Positions 1 to 9,623 of a DNA stretch of 64,000 nucleotides are shown in pieces. The DNA lies in contig NZ_CP014945.1 of NCBI RefSeq assembly GCF_001606025.1, positions 2,294,001 through 2,358,000 of the forward strand. Direction: 5' to 3'. A program made the position numbers and the translations under genes. Under the pieces are notes generated by a model, which was not told the origin of the DNA, did not search any database, and was given only the letters and a program-made list of their open reading frames with translations. This DNA is from Psychrobacter alimentarius. Lineage in GTDB: Bacteria > Pseudomonadota > Gammaproteobacteria > Pseudomonadales > Moraxellaceae. Position 1 is the first letter of the stretch. The number at the start of each line of letters is the position of its first letter.

Positions 1-370
1 GATTTAGTACATGACGTGGGTAGTCAACATGACAGCCTGCGACCATGCACCATATGGAATAATAAGTCGTGCAATCATAGCTTAAAATGCTCTAAATGTT
101 AATGGCTGAGCTTTGAAAAGGCGCATAATGGGGCCATATTGGACATTTAGTAGAAAAATAGTAGTATCAAAAATATGATTGACTGCCTTTCTAAAATTGA
201 TATTTGAGGTTCAATTTTGGACAGATAGTTTTTATAACCGATTGCTTGATTTATACCAAAGTGAATACCATATGATAGGTATCGTTTTTTATAACATAAT
301 GCTTTGATAAAAATATGATTTTGGTAAAATAGCGCGGCCATAACAATTTTATTAGCCGCAAGGATGCCAT
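1..370. other. Intergenic region, no gene seen
   Basis: No convincing coding region is seen on either strand. The only open frame of note (147-341, minus) is short, Ile/Tyr/Phe-rich and has no recognisable family, so I treat it as chance. A possible RBS (AAGGA) lies just before the first gene. A weak promoter-like pair (TTGATA near 304 and TAAAAT near 325) has a short spacer and is not claimed. Confidence 0.5.
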
Positions 371-802
371 ATGAACGATAATAGGGAAACCGATCAAGAT
401 ACGAGTATAAGCATTACTGCTCATTACAAAAATGGTTTAAAGGTTCGTACCGAGGTGATGGGTGAAGATCATGTAAAGCGGTCATTAGAGACTGCTACTG
501 GTTTTACTCAGCCTTTACAAGATTGGATCATTGAACATGCTTGGGGTAGTACGTGGCAAGATGATTCGGTATTACCGCGCAAATATCGCTCATTAATCAC
601 GATTGCCTTTTTGATTGCGCAAAAAAGTCCAAATGAATTAAAAGGACACATCGAAGGCGCGATTAATAATGGTGCAAGTGTCGCTGAGATTCGAGAAATC
701 CTAATGCATAGCTTGCCATACTGCGGTGCACCTACTACTCAAGAAGCGTTTCGCGCTGCCATAGAAGCACTGAATGAGTTGAATATCGATATTGATATTT
801 AA
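371..802 (+). CDS. Carboxymuconolactone decarboxylase family protein (PcaC-like)
   Basis: A 143-residue protein of the AhpD/CMD fold, closest in pattern to the short PcaC type (gamma-carboxymuconolactone decarboxylase). Seen: the stretch LKVRTEVMGEDHV, an HAWGSTW segment, PRKYRSLITIAFL and the C-terminal HIEGAINNGAS plus PYCGAPT pattern that line up with PcaC-type proteins. It lacks the CxxC redox motif of AhpD peroxidase partners. The start is supported by AAGGA about 6 bases upstream. No other beta-ketoadipate pathway gene is nearby, so the true substrate is unknown; family membership is firm, the reaction is not. Confidence 0.8.
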   Translation: MNDNRETDQDTSISITAHYKNGLKVRTEVMGEDHVKRSLETATGFTQPLQDWIIEHAWGSTWQDDSVLPRKYRSLITIAFLIAQKSPNELKGHIEGAINNGASVAEIREILMHSLPYCGAPTTQEAFRAAIEALNELNIDIDI

Positions 803-969
803 AACTATGCTTAACAATAGCGCTCTAGTACTCTTAGTCGCATAATGGTTCTTATAGCCAATAACTTTAATGACCAGTAGTTTTGAAAATATAGTTGTTT
901 CGAAAATACAGTAGTTTGAAATATAGAATAATCTTAATCGCATTGATTAAAAATCAGTCTTTAAATTTC

Positions 970-978
970 TGTTATAAT
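970..978 (+). promoter_or_regulatory. Extended -10 promoter element for lipA
   Basis: TGTTATAAT (TG-n-TATAAT) is a consensus extended -10 box, 73 bases before the lipA start codon. No good -35 hexamer sits 16-18 bases upstream, which fits an extended -10 promoter. Called by eye only. Confidence 0.5.
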
Positions 979-1050
979 GGCCCAACTCAGAAACCATGCT
1001 AATAATTCCATAAACCCTTATTCTATAAAGGGTTAAGAGATAAACTTATT

Positions 1051-2094
1051 ATGACAACTGCCGTACAAACCCATGTCCCTGCCGCCAAGGCCAAACCCAA
1101 AAAGGCGATCCAAGGCGAAAAATTGCGTGGCTATGATAAAGTTGCGCGTATCCCAATTAAAGTAATCCCAACGGTTGAGGCAAAGAAGAAGCCTGACTGG
1201 ATCCGAGTAAAAATGTCGTCGCCTGCTGAAGTGGCGCGCATCAAAGCCACTCTTCGTGAGCAGAAGCTTTATACCGTTTGTGAAGAAGCGGCCTGCCCTA
1301 ACTTGCCGCAGTGTTTTGCCGACGGTACGGCAACCTTTATGATCATGGGTGATATCTGTACGCGTCGCTGTCCATTCTGTGATGTCGGTCATGGTCGCCC
1401 TAATGAGCTAGATAAGGATGAGCCACGTCATACTGCCGAAACCATTCAAGGTCTACAGCTTAAATATGCCGTCATTACCTCTGTCGATCGTGACGATCTA
1501 AAAGATGGTGGTGCAGGACATTTTGTAGAAGTATTAAACGAATCAAGAGCGCTTAGCCCCAACTGTTTGATTGAAATCCTAGTGCCAGATTTCCGTGGCC
1601 GCATGGATATCGCTCTAGACTTATTGACAGAGACCGCACCAGATGTGTTTAACCACAATATCGAAACGGTACCACGTCTATACAAAGCTTTCCGTCCAGG
1701 TTCTGACTATCAGCATTCGCTTGACTTGCTCAAGATTTATAAAGAGCGTCGTCCTGATATCGCAACCAAATGCGGCTTTATGGTGGGTCTTGGTGAGACT
1801 GAAGAAGAAATTTATGCGTTGCTTGACGATTTAAAAGCGCATGATGTCGATATGATTACGATTGGTCAATACTTACAACCAAGCAAAAACCATGCACCAG
1901 TCGATCGTTACGTTCATCCAGATGAATTTCAACGTTATATGGACTACGGCAAAAAGATTGGTTTCTTTAGCATTTGGGCAGGCCCGATGGTACGCTCAAG
2001 TTATTTCGCTGATCGTCAATACTATGGTGAAGATTGCCCAGCCCCTATTCGCAGCAAAAAAGCGTTAGAAGCTGAAGGCAAACTTGGCTGTTAA
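1051..2094 (+). CDS. lipA: Lipoyl synthase LipA
   Basis: Radical-SAM enzyme that inserts two sulfurs into protein-bound octanoyl groups to make the lipoyl cofactor of 2-oxoacid dehydrogenases and the glycine cleavage system. The 347-residue protein carries the two required cysteine motifs: CX4CX5C (C77, C82, C88) for the auxiliary 4Fe-4S cluster and CX3CX2C (C103, C107, C110) for the radical-SAM cluster, plus the C-terminal RSSY motif (315-318) that ligates the auxiliary cluster. The N-terminal 50 residues are Lys/Pro-rich and a little longer than in E. coli. lipB is not in the window. A strong palindromic terminator follows. Confidence 0.97.
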   Translation: MTTAVQTHVPAAKAKPKKAIQGEKLRGYDKVARIPIKVIPTVEAKKKPDWIRVKMSSPAEVARIKATLREQKLYTVCEEAACPNLPQCFADGTATFMIMGDICTRRCPFCDVGHGRPNELDKDEPRHTAETIQGLQLKYAVITSVDRDDLKDGGAGHFVEVLNESRALSPNCLIEILVPDFRGRMDIALDLLTETAPDVFNHNIETVPRLYKAFRPGSDYQHSLDLLKIYKERRPDIATKCGFMVGLGETEEEIYALLDDLKAHDVDMITIGQYLQPSKNHAPVDRYVHPDEFQRYMDYGKKIGFFSIWAGPMVRSSYFADRQYYGEDCPAPIRSKKALEAEGKLGC

Positions 2095-2132
2095 TCATGC
2101 TTTAGTGATTTATACCAAACTATAGACAAACG

Positions 2133-2174
2133 AAAAAAGGGTGAATAGCAGATATCTGCTATTCACCCTTTTTT
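2133..2174. terminator. Bidirectional terminator between lipA and the TRAP permease
   Basis: A perfect 42-base palindrome centred on GATATC, with six A at the left end and six T at the right end. Stem GGGTGAATAGCAGAT pairs with its exact complement, and the A/T runs give a U-tract on both strands. It can end lipA on the plus strand and the convergent TRAP operon on the minus strand. Confidence 0.9.
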
Positions 2175-2238
2175 ATGATTTGATCAACAGTTTCTATCTT
2201 AAAATATCAGTAACTAAAGTCTAAATACTTCAAATTTA

Positions 2239-2340
2239 TACCATTACCAAAATTTTGAGTAGCAAGGAAAACGAGTGCAAGTACTACGTATTGTAGACTA
2301 AACGAGTTTGACACAGCTAATCACAGTTTTGGAATTGGTA
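2239..2340. repeat. Palindromic, MITE-like element (candidate)
   Basis: The ends form imperfect 19-base inverted repeats (TACCATTACCAAAATTTTG against TACCAATTCCAAAACTGTG read from the other end, 15 of 19 identical). The interior holds a repeated ACGAGT motif and a near-palindrome around TACGTA, and has no coding potential. It lies beyond the lipA terminator and ends 15 bases from the TRAP permease stop. Size and shape fit a small non-autonomous repeat. Only one copy was noticed in this window, so repeat status is unproven. Confidence 0.45.
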
Positions 2341-2354
2341 CTGCATATTCAAAA

Positions 2355-4412
2355 TCAAACACTCACCGTTGGTGTAGGTGCTTTACTTGTCTTCATATTC
2401 CATGCTGCAATACCAAGAACGATAACACCACCTGCAATGCCTGTGGTAATTTCAGGATAAATCAGTAATAGAGCACCAATGGCTAAGATAACACGAGTCA
2501 CCGGATTCATGTCTCCTTTAAAGTATCCTTCCAATGCTGAGCTTAAAGCGATGACACCCATGACCGACGTCACAACAACCGTAATGATATCTACAATCGG
2601 TGGTAGCGGGAAATCCTTGGCCGTTACCGCTAGACCTGTCGGATCTATCAACAACATCGTTGGGTTATAGATAAACATGAAGGGCACAATAAATCCTGCC
2701 AGCGCCAGTTTGAGCGATAAGAACCCAGTTTTCATCGGATCACCACCCGAGATGCCAGCACCAGCAAAGGCTGCCAAACACACAGGCGGTGTAATATTAG
2801 CAAAGATACCGAAGTAAAATACAAACATGTGCGCTGATAAGATCGGAATATCAAAACCAGCCAAGGCTGGAGCAGCCATTGTCGCGGTGATAATATAAGC
2901 AGGAATAGACGGTAGCCCCATCCCCAAGACCATAGATGCTAGCATCGTTAAAATAAGCGTGAAGAACAGCGATCCTGCACCAAGCGTGACGATAGAAGAT
3001 GTCATCACTGTACCAAAGCTGGTCAGACTCACAACCCCAATAATAATACCAACGACCGCACAAGCAGCCATTACCGCGAGCGACTGGCGCGCACCATCTT
3101 CTAGTGCGCCCAAAATGTCTGCAAAGCTCATACGAGTCTCAGCACGTAGCATACTTACCAAAATAGTAAACCCAATGGTATAAGCTGCGGCATAGCCGAC
3201 AGGTACGTTTCTGATTAATAAGAAAATCAAAAAGACAATCGGTAATAGCATATGACCGCGTGCTTTTAACACTTCTTTTACCGCAGGCAAGCTCTCTTTT
3301 GCAATGCCTTTTAAATCGCGACGCCCCGCCCGAAAATGCACCTGTGCAATTACGCCCAAATAATACAATATAGCTGGTAATAATGCTGCCAACGCAATTG
3401 TGCTATAAGGCAGGCCTGTAGTCTCTGCCATAATGAATGCACTGGCACCCATAATTGGTGGCAATATCTGCCCGCCGACAGACGCACTCGCCTCAACCGC
3501 GCCAGCAAAATCTTTGTGATAACCAACTTTTTTCATCAAAGGGATGGTAAAAGCGCCTGTACTCACCACGTTCGACAGCGCCGACCCATTAATACTTCCC
3601 ATAAAGCCACTGGAAATAACTGCGACTTTTGCAGGACCGCCTTTTTTATGGCCAGCAATAGCCAATGCTAAATCATTGAAGAGCTGTCCCATCCCTGATC
3701 GTGCTAAGAAGGCACCAAAGAGGATGAATAAGAAGATAAAAGTAACCGATGCGCCGATCGCAACAGAATACAAGCCTTCAGTTTTTAGAAATAATTGACC
3801 AAAAATATCGCCCATGTCATAAGGGCGAGTCAGTAGTCTGTCTGGCATAAAATTCAAATGACTTACAAACGGATACGCCAAAAATATAGCAGCCAATATC
3901 GGTAAAATCCAACCTGTGATACGGCGACTTCCCTCCAATACGCAGATGACGGTAATCAAAGAAAATATGACATCTGTCATATTCGCCATGCCCCCACGTG
4001 AGGTGACAATGTCTTGATACTCATAGATCAAATAAGCCATCCCCGATAAGGAAAGAGCGAACCAAATCCAGTCATACCAAGCCACTCGTTTGCGGCTGCT
4101 TTTTTTACTGGCTGGGAAAATTAAGAAGATAAGCGCAAAACCGACGCCCACATGCACAGATCGCTGTAATAATGCGGGCATCGGGTTAAAGGTAATATAC
4201 AAATGAAAAAGTGAATAAAGTATACAAATACCAGCGATGAAATACTTTACTGGTCCTTGAGTGATATGACGCGTGATTGACTCTCGATCGTATTTTTCTA
4301 ATATGGCTTTATTGTGGGCTTGCACCTCAAGTTCAGCGTCGACATTAGTCTTAGAGTCGGTGTTGGAATGTATGGGCAAATCATTATTGTGATCCGTCAC
4401 TTGGGAGTTCAT
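2355..4412 (-). CDS. TRAP transporter fused permease (4TM/12TM, TAXI-type)
   Basis: Inner-membrane permease of a tripartite ATP-independent periplasmic transporter in which the small (DctQ-like) and large (DctM-like) membrane subunits are one chain, as is usual for TAXI systems. The 685-residue product is a series of hydrophobic helices, with conserved DctM-like stretches such as FGAFLARSGMG, NGSALSNVVSTGAFTIP and GMGLPSIPAYI. I choose the ATG at 4412 because AAAGGA lies 7-8 bases upstream; a longer reading frame begins at 4439 without a good RBS. It overlaps the DUF1850 gene by 29 bases, implying translational coupling. Substrate unknown; characterised TAXI/fused systems take up small organic acids such as glutamate. 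Confidence 0.93.
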   Translation of the reverse strand: MNSQVTDHNNDLPIHSNTDSKTNVDAELEVQAHNKAILEKYDRESITRHITQGPVKYFIAGICILYSLFHLYITFNPMPALLQRSVHVGVGFALIFLIFPASKKSSRKRVAWYDWIWFALSLSGMAYLIYEYQDIVTSRGGMANMTDVIFSLITVICVLEGSRRITGWILPILAAIFLAYPFVSHLNFMPDRLLTRPYDMGDIFGQLFLKTEGLYSVAIGASVTFIFLFILFGAFLARSGMGQLFNDLALAIAGHKKGGPAKVAVISSGFMGSINGSALSNVVSTGAFTIPLMKKVGYHKDFAGAVEASASVGGQILPPIMGASAFIMAETTGLPYSTIALAALLPAILYYLGVIAQVHFRAGRRDLKGIAKESLPAVKEVLKARGHMLLPIVFLIFLLIRNVPVGYAAAYTIGFTILVSMLRAETRMSFADILGALEDGARQSLAVMAACAVVGIIIGVVSLTSFGTVMTSSIVTLGAGSLFFTLILTMLASMVLGMGLPSIPAYIITATMAAPALAGFDIPILSAHMFVFYFGIFANITPPVCLAAFAGAGISGGDPMKTGFLSLKLALAGFIVPFMFIYNPTMLLIDPTGLAVTAKDFPLPPIVDIITVVVTSVMGVIALSSALEGYFKGDMNPVTRVILAIGALLLIYPEITTGIAGGVIVLGIAAWNMKTSKAPTPTVSV

Positions 4413-4929
4413 GACACAAGTCCTTTTCAAGTCTATCAATTAAACCATACGTCTTAGGCATGATCACCACTTCAGAATAGTCTGGCACCCATTGATGAAT
4501 CAAAAAACGATGGCCACCGTAATTAATCTCACCTTTGGTCAGTCTAGATACTACCCAATTGAGGTTAGGCAGCTTTTCATCGATTTGATAACCCAGATAG
4601 CCAGGTTTTTGTACGGGAGCGAGTTTTTCGGTAGAGGGCGTGCCTGCCCCGAAAGCCTCAAAATAAGTGGTGGTCAGTAGCAACTCATCGTCCATGCGTT
4701 GGTATTGCTCTTCCCACCATTGCTTTTCTACAGAATGTATCCAGCGCAGCTCAAAATCAGGGTCGGTAAAATAACAAACCTTGTCGTCATCACCCTCTAG
4801 TCCTGCGACTCGTACTTCAACAACAGATTGTTGAGCGAAGCCCATCCATAGAGTAAAAAACATCAGTGCCGCAATGCCTGCTGCGCCACTGACTAACCAT
4901 AATAATTTATTTGGCTGCTTGTTCGTCAT
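4384..4929 (-). CDS. DUF1850 domain protein of the TRAP module
   Basis: 181 residues, one N-terminal membrane helix (about residues 9-28) followed by a periplasmic or exported domain with the DUF1850 pattern: RWIHSVEKQWWEEQY and a Phe/Tyr-rich middle. DUF1850 genes are commonly found between TAXI binding proteins and fused permeases; their role is not known to me. I start it at 4929 (MTNKQPNKLL), overlapping the end of the binding-protein gene by 23 bases; the frame is open to 4974 but that extension lies inside the upstream gene. It in turn overlaps the permease gene. Confidence 0.8.
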   Translation of the reverse strand: MTNKQPNKLLWLVSGAAGIAALMFFTLWMGFAQQSVVEVRVAGLEGDDDKVCYFTDPDFELRWIHSVEKQWWEEQYQRMDDELLLTTTYFEAFGAGTPSTEKLAPVQKPGYLGYQIDEKLPNLNWVVSRLTKGEINYGGHRFLIHQWVPDYSEVVIMPKTYGLIDRLEKDLCHELPSDGSQ

Positions 4930-5920
4930 AGTACTTTTTCGCGCCAGGATGAATTGGAGCGACCATACCTTCACTAGCCGTTTCTAGACTGATATCGTTG
5001 GCGGCTTGGTGCGCTGTTTTTAGACCATCCAAATTATCAAATAATGCTTTGGTCAACTTATAGCCATCTGCTTCTGACAGATCAGAGCTAACCAATAAGG
5101 CATTCATAATGGCGGCGGTTGGAATCGCAGCGTCATTGCCATAAGTACCAGCAGGAATCTCAAAGGTTTTAAAGTAAGGTTTTGACTGAATGATTTCTTT
5201 GAGTTTGTTTTGATCGATAGTAACCAATTGCAAGTCTAAGCCCTGCTCTAATTCCATCAACGATGAGTTTGGAAGACCACTACTAAAGAACGCTGCTTCA
5301 ATTTTACCTGCTTTCATGCCATCGGCTGCTTCAGAGAAGCCAAGATAATCAACTGTCACATCATCATAAGTAATCCCAAACCCTTCTAATAACGTTCGCG
5401 CATTTACTTCTGTTCCAGAGCCTTGATCCCCTACTGCAATGCGCTTGCCTTTTAGGTCTTCAATATTTTTAATACCCGATTTTTTGGTGGTGACGATTTG
5501 CACCACGTTAGGATACAAGACAGCCAGCTGTTGAATATTGGTGATTGGCTTATCAAAGTTGTTTTTGCCTTCGACCGCGTCTGTAACCACGTCGCTGAGC
5601 GCCAGCACCATATCAACTTTACCTTGAGTCAATAGATTGACGTTTTCAACTGAGGCACCGGTGGTCTGCGTTTTTGAGTTGACTCCAAAAGTCTTTACAT
5701 AGACTTCTGATAATGAAGTACCGATGATGTTGTAAGGGCCTGATGCACCGCCTGTCGCGATGGTAAGAAACTTAGTATCAAGCTTATTTTCGTCCGTAGC
5801 ACTACTATCTGCCGCTGCGCTTTCACTGTTCTCTGAGCTTGGAGATGAGCACGCTGTCAGACCTAAAATGGCACTTAGCATTGCTGATAAAAGTAATGGG
5901 GATTTTAGAGAATTGAGCAT
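4907..5920 (-). CDS. TAXI-family TRAP transporter solute-binding lipoprotein
   Basis: Periplasmic receptor that delivers the substrate to the fused permease downstream. The 337-residue protein begins with a lipoprotein signal peptide ending in LTAC (C24), then a Ser/Glu-rich linker and the TAXI domain: FLTIATGGASGPYNIIGTS near the start of the mature part, a KIEAAFFSSGLPN stretch in the second half, and GMVAPIHPGAKKYYDE at the end. The ATG at 5920 is preferred over 5929 because AAGGA sits 8 bases before it. First gene of a three-gene leftward operon; all junctions overlap. Confidence 0.93.
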   Translation of the reverse strand: MLNSLKSPLLLSAMLSAILGLTACSSPSSENSESAAADSSATDENKLDTKFLTIATGGASGPYNIIGTSLSEVYVKTFGVNSKTQTTGASVENVNLLTQGKVDMVLALSDVVTDAVEGKNNFDKPITNIQQLAVLYPNVVQIVTTKKSGIKNIEDLKGKRIAVGDQGSGTEVNARTLLEGFGITYDDVTVDYLGFSEAADGMKAGKIEAAFFSSGLPNSSLMELEQGLDLQLVTIDQNKLKEIIQSKPYFKTFEIPAGTYGNDAAIPTAAIMNALLVSSDLSEADGYKLTKALFDNLDGLKTAHQAANDISLETASEGMVAPIHPGAKKYYDEQAAK

Positions 5921-6578
5921 TGAATTCATCCTTGAAAATAATCAGTTTAATAAATCTAATTGCATTGCTACTGCAATTAACGCATTACAGAGCTGTAATA
6001 GTATAGTAATCCTTCTGATAAATAAACCGTGTGCCCTATGCTCAGCTACTCTCAATCATTGCTATTGATGTCGCTAAAACAAAGACACGTAACAAATCTA
6101 TCCAAATATTCTATACAGCACTCTATGAATATTTCGTTCTGCTAAGCGAAACAAAGTTTCATTTGTTAAACTATTTAAGCAAAATTAAGAAACATTGTAA
6201 ACCTTTATCATTGTTTCAAGAGAGATGAGACCCTATTTAAAAAGTATTTAGTAAGTTTGATCAATATAAGCTCAGAGCTTAATTCTGATCGCCAATCCGT
6301 CAACTTATCAACACAGTGAGACTATTAGATTTTGTGATCTACCAATCTGGTAGTATAAGTATGAGTTTTGAATGCATGAAATAAAAGCAGCCGAAGTAAT
6401 AAAAAAGGTTAAAAATGTCAGATGATTATCAGTGTTACGTACAATCATTGAAGATGCGACGTATAATAGGCCGATATTTTTGACACACTTTTTTAAGATT
6501 ACTCTCTATGTGATTGAATAAAATCCAAAACCGTTTGATTAAAATTAAAAAACAGTAACATCATTTAAGGAGCTCGAT
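5921..6578. other. Intergenic region with one inverted repeat
   Basis: A 658-base AT-rich gap between divergent genes (TAXI operon leftward, hydrolase rightward). It must hold both promoters, but I cannot place them with confidence. The one clear structure is the inverted repeat CTACCA-ATC-TGGTAG at 6339-6353, a plausible operator. A 22-codon frame at 6415-6483 was considered and rejected as a gene. Confidence 0.5.
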
Positions 6579-7535
6579 ATGATTAGCCACCCTGATACAA
6601 GTAACGATCACATTCTTTCCTCTGACAACATCCACTACTTACATCACAGTTTTTTTGAACCAAGCAATCAAGACATGGCGATAAAGGCCACGTTGTTGAT
6701 TGTACATGGCATGGCAGAACACAGTGGTCGCTATACAGATTTTGCACAGTTTTTGGCAAATAACGGTATCGCTGTAGCAACTTACGATCAGCTTGGTCAT
6801 GGTCAGACCGTTAAAACAGAAGAAGACTTAGGTTTTTTTGGTGAAGAACACCCAGTACAGTCGTTGTTAAAAGACGTCGTTGTTATGGCAGATAGCCTAA
6901 AGTCTCGCCACCCTAACGTACCGCATTTTGTGATGGGTCATTCTATGGGCTCGTTCATTGTACGCAACGTACTCAAGCATCATGCACACAATTTTTCGGG
7001 TGCCATTCTGATGGGAACAGCTGATACCAACCCATTGACCAAAGTATTGCTGCCTATTAATCGATTACTGGCACGAGTCGCTCCTAGACAACCAAATAAA
7101 GTATTGGGGACAGTCATGAACAAGGTGCTGAACTTCAGACTCGATAATCACACGTCTTCCTCGCCATTTGCTTGGTTGAGCGAGAACCCAGCCAATGTTG
7201 CCGCTTATGAAGCCGATCCAATGAGCGGTTTTGATTTTACTAATAATGGCTTTATGACGTTGTTTTCACTCATGGAGACAGGTTTAAACAAACGCTGGTC
7301 TACCACGATTGCCAAAAACTTCCCAATGCTATTTATTAGTGGTGAAGAAGATCCAATCGGTGATATGGGTAAAGGCATTCGTAAAATTGTCACGCGCTTA
7401 AACAAGCAAAATTTTAGCACCGTAGATATTCAGCTCTATGCCAACATGCGTCATGAGCCATTGCATGAAACAGACAATCAGAGTGTCTATGAGGATATTT
7501 TGGAGTGGTTAGAGAGCAATATTCCTAATCGCTAA
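6579..7535 (+). CDS. Alpha/beta hydrolase, monoacylglycerol lipase/lysophospholipase type
   Basis: 318-residue serine hydrolase of the Hydrolase_4 group. Seen: VHGMAEHSGRY (about 42-52), the signature of monoglyceride lipases that forms the oxyanion region; the nucleophile elbow GHSMGS with Ser122; an acid in SGEEDPIGDMG; and a C-terminal MRHEPLHE that supplies the catalytic His. No signal peptide, so it is likely cytoplasmic or membrane-peripheral. The start follows a strong AAGGAG at 6568. Natural substrate, monoacylglycerol or lysophospholipid, cannot be told from sequence. Confidence 0.88.
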   Translation: MISHPDTSNDHILSSDNIHYLHHSFFEPSNQDMAIKATLLIVHGMAEHSGRYTDFAQFLANNGIAVATYDQLGHGQTVKTEEDLGFFGEEHPVQSLLKDVVVMADSLKSRHPNVPHFVMGHSMGSFIVRNVLKHHAHNFSGAILMGTADTNPLTKVLLPINRLLARVAPRQPNKVLGTVMNKVLNFRLDNHTSSSPFAWLSENPANVAAYEADPMSGFDFTNNGFMTLFSLMETGLNKRWSTTIAKNFPMLFISGEEDPIGDMGKGIRKIVTRLNKQNFSTVDIQLYANMRHEPLHETDNQSVYEDILEWLESNIPNR

Positions 7536-7696
7536 ACCAGATGTGCAAGTTTACGCTCAACGCGTTTGCTAAAAGTCGCTAAATTAGAGACAATATGGCA
7601 AGCAAATTTTCGTCTGAGTCACAAGCTTCATTTCATTATAATAGTTACTTAATAATAGTCACTTGTACTACTTTTTCATCAACATTAGGAACCTAT

Positions 7697-8518
7697 ATGT
7701 CACTACAACAAACCATCGAACAAGCTTTTGAAAATCGCAACGAATACAGCCCAAGCACCATGCCACAAGACGTTCGTGAAGCGGTCGAGCAAGTACTTGA
7801 GCAATTAGATAACGGTACATTACGCGTTGCAGAAAAAAAGGATGGCGAATGGGTCGTAAACCAGTGGGCGAAAAAGGCCGTTTTACTATCTTTCCGTCTC
7901 AATGACAACTATGTTCAAGCCGCTGGCGAACATGTACAGTTTTATGACAAAGTACCGACTAAGTTTGCAGATTGGACCGAAGCTCAGTTTAAAGAAGCTG
8001 GCGTACGTGTTGTACCACCAGCCGTTGCACGCAAAGGCTCATATATTGCAGCTGGTGCTGTACTTATGCCATCGTATGTCAATATTGGCGCTTACGTCGA
8101 TCAAGGCGCTATGGTAGACACTTGGGCAACTGTGGGTTCATGTGCTCAAATCGGTAAAAATGTTCATTTATCAGGTGGCGTTGGTATCGGTGGTGTATTA
8201 GAGCCATTACAAGCCAATCCGACTATTATCGAAGACAACTGCTTTATCGGTGCTCGCTCTGAAATCGTTGAAGGCGTGATCGTAGAAGAAGGCGCTGTCA
8301 TCTCTATGGGTGTGTATATCGGTCAATCTACGCGTATTTATGATCGTGAAACTGGCGAAATTCATCGTGGTCGTGTACCAGCTGGTTCTGTTGTCGTACC
8401 AGGTAGCTTGCCATCAGAAGATGGCACACACAGCTTATATGCTGCGATTATCGTGAAAAAAGTTGATGCACAAACGCGTGCAAAAACCGCTGTAAATGAG
8501 TTATTGCGTTTAGACTAA
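7697..8518 (+). CDS. dapD: 2,3,4,5-tetrahydropyridine-2,6-dicarboxylate N-succinyltransferase DapD
   Basis: Lysine/meso-diaminopimelate pathway enzyme that transfers succinyl from succinyl-CoA to tetrahydrodipicolinate. 273 residues, the normal length. The N-terminal alpha-helical domain is followed by left-handed beta-helix hexapeptide repeats ([20 protein letters not shown] and onwards) with the conserved [14 protein letters not shown] stretch. I take the ATG at 7697, which has AGGAACC upstream; the frame stays open to 7595 but that part is not DapD-like. Monocistronic, with a terminator at 8555. Confidence 0.97.
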   Translation: MSLQQTIEQAFENRNEYSPSTMPQDVREAVEQVLEQLDNGTLRVAEKKDGEWVVNQWAKKAVLLSFRLNDNYVQAAGEHVQFYDKVPTKFADWTEAQFKEAGVRVVPPAVARKGSYIAAGAVLMPSYVNIGAYVDQGAMVDTWATVGSCAQIGKNVHLSGGVGIGGVLEPLQANPTIIEDNCFIGARSEIVEGVIVEEGAVISMGVYIGQSTRIYDRETGEIHRGRVPAGSVVVPGSLPSEDGTHSLYAAIIVKKVDAQTRAKTAVNELLRLD

Positions 8519-8554
8519 TCTTAATAACCGATTCATTTCATAATAATTTTTGTC

Positions 8555-8584
8555 AAAGGTGCTTAGAGCTTTCTAAGCACCTTT
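8555..8584 (+). terminator. Terminator after dapD
   Basis: Perfect 12-base stem AAAGGTGCTTAG / CTAAGCACCTTT with a 6-base loop, ending in T-rich sequence. It begins 37 bases past the dapD stop. The rest of the gap to 8843 shows no gene and no clear riboswitch. Confidence 0.8.
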
Positions 8585-8843
8585 ATACTGTCAGTGACCC
8601 AGTGAAAAATACCGTTTTATATAAGAGAAACATTCTCTTAATAAGGCATGCTAATCCAAACTGTTTGATGTATCACAATACCAATTAAGACATTTGTGAA
8701 TTCTCTATTCAAAATATGTTACTCTTCGCAAACAACGGTTTACTGCTCAATATCAGCGTATAATACCAGCGACAAAAGTGATGACTCTAACCTCATTTTT
8801 TCATCCTTAATTTTTAATTCTTACTCCTATACTGTGCCTCTCT

Positions 8844-9569
8844 ATGTCAATCTTACGTAATGCCACCATCCCTGTCACAGATCCTGAAGCGGGTCTACGT
8901 TTGACAGAAATATTTTACTCCTTACAAGGTGAAGCGCTGACCTCAGGCTTACCAACGATATTTGTGCGCCTGACTGGCTGTCCATTACGCTGTGTCTATT
9001 GTGATACCGAATACGCCTTTACTGGCGGTGAACGTCAATCATTGGATACAATTATATCGATGATAAAAAGCCATCCATGTAAACGCATCTGCTTGACTGG
9101 CGGTGAACCTCTCGCTCAACCAAACGCGATTGAGTTGATGAAGCGTTTGCTGAGCGAAGACTATGAGATATCGCTTGAAACGGCCGGCGCTCTGACAGTA
9201 GAAAATGTTCCACCCGCTGTCAGTAAAGTGATGGATCTCAAAACGCCAAGCTCAGGTGAAGTTGATAAAAACTTATGGTCAAATCTCGACTATTTGACTC
9301 AGCATGATCAAATCAAATTCGTCATTATGAACCGCGAAGACTATGAGTGGGCAAAAGCAAAACTGGCTGAACATAAACTCAATGAACGGGTTGGTACGGT
9401 TTGGTTTTCGCCCATGTTCAATGTTGGAGAGGATGTTGATGAGGACATCGGTCCTGATGTACCCGTATTGGCACGCGAACTAGCAGAATGGATATTGGTT
9501 GACGCTCTGCCCGTACGCTTTCAGTTGCAACTACACAAAATCATTTGGGCAGACGCCAAGGGCAAATAA
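8844..9569 (+). CDS. queE: 7-carboxy-7-deazaguanine synthase QueE
   Basis: Radical-SAM enzyme converting carboxy-tetrahydropterin to 7-carboxy-7-deazaguanine in queuosine (tRNA) biosynthesis. Seen: EIFYSLQGEA near the N-terminus, the CX3CX2C cluster motif (C46, C50, C53) and CLTGGEPLAQPN, all typical of QueE. 241 residues. I see no clear Shine-Dalgarno sequence before the ATG. The other queuosine genes (queC, queD, queF) are not in this window. Followed 54 bases later by the DMT transporter gene, probably co-transcribed. Confidence 0.92.
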   Translation: MSILRNATIPVTDPEAGLRLTEIFYSLQGEALTSGLPTIFVRLTGCPLRCVYCDTEYAFTGGERQSLDTIISMIKSHPCKRICLTGGEPLAQPNAIELMKRLLSEDYEISLETAGALTVENVPPAVSKVMDLKTPSSGEVDKNLWSNLDYLTQHDQIKFVIMNREDYEWAKAKLAEHKLNERVGTVWFSPMFNVGEDVDEDIGPDVPVLARELAEWILVDALPVRFQLQLHKIIWADAKGK

Positions 9570-9623
9570 ATAATTTATATAAACGATCTTAGTACATAGT
9601 ACGTCAAGGATGAAGGTATCGGC

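Noticed and set aside
147-341. 64-residue minus-strand reading frame
   Set aside because: Composition is Ile/Tyr/Phe-rich as expected of translated AT-rich DNA; no RBS or family.
6415-6483. 22-codon frame with ATG after a purine-rich stretch
   Set aside because: Too short, no recognisable family, weak RBS; could be chance in an AT-rich gap. Would need conservation or ribosome profiling.
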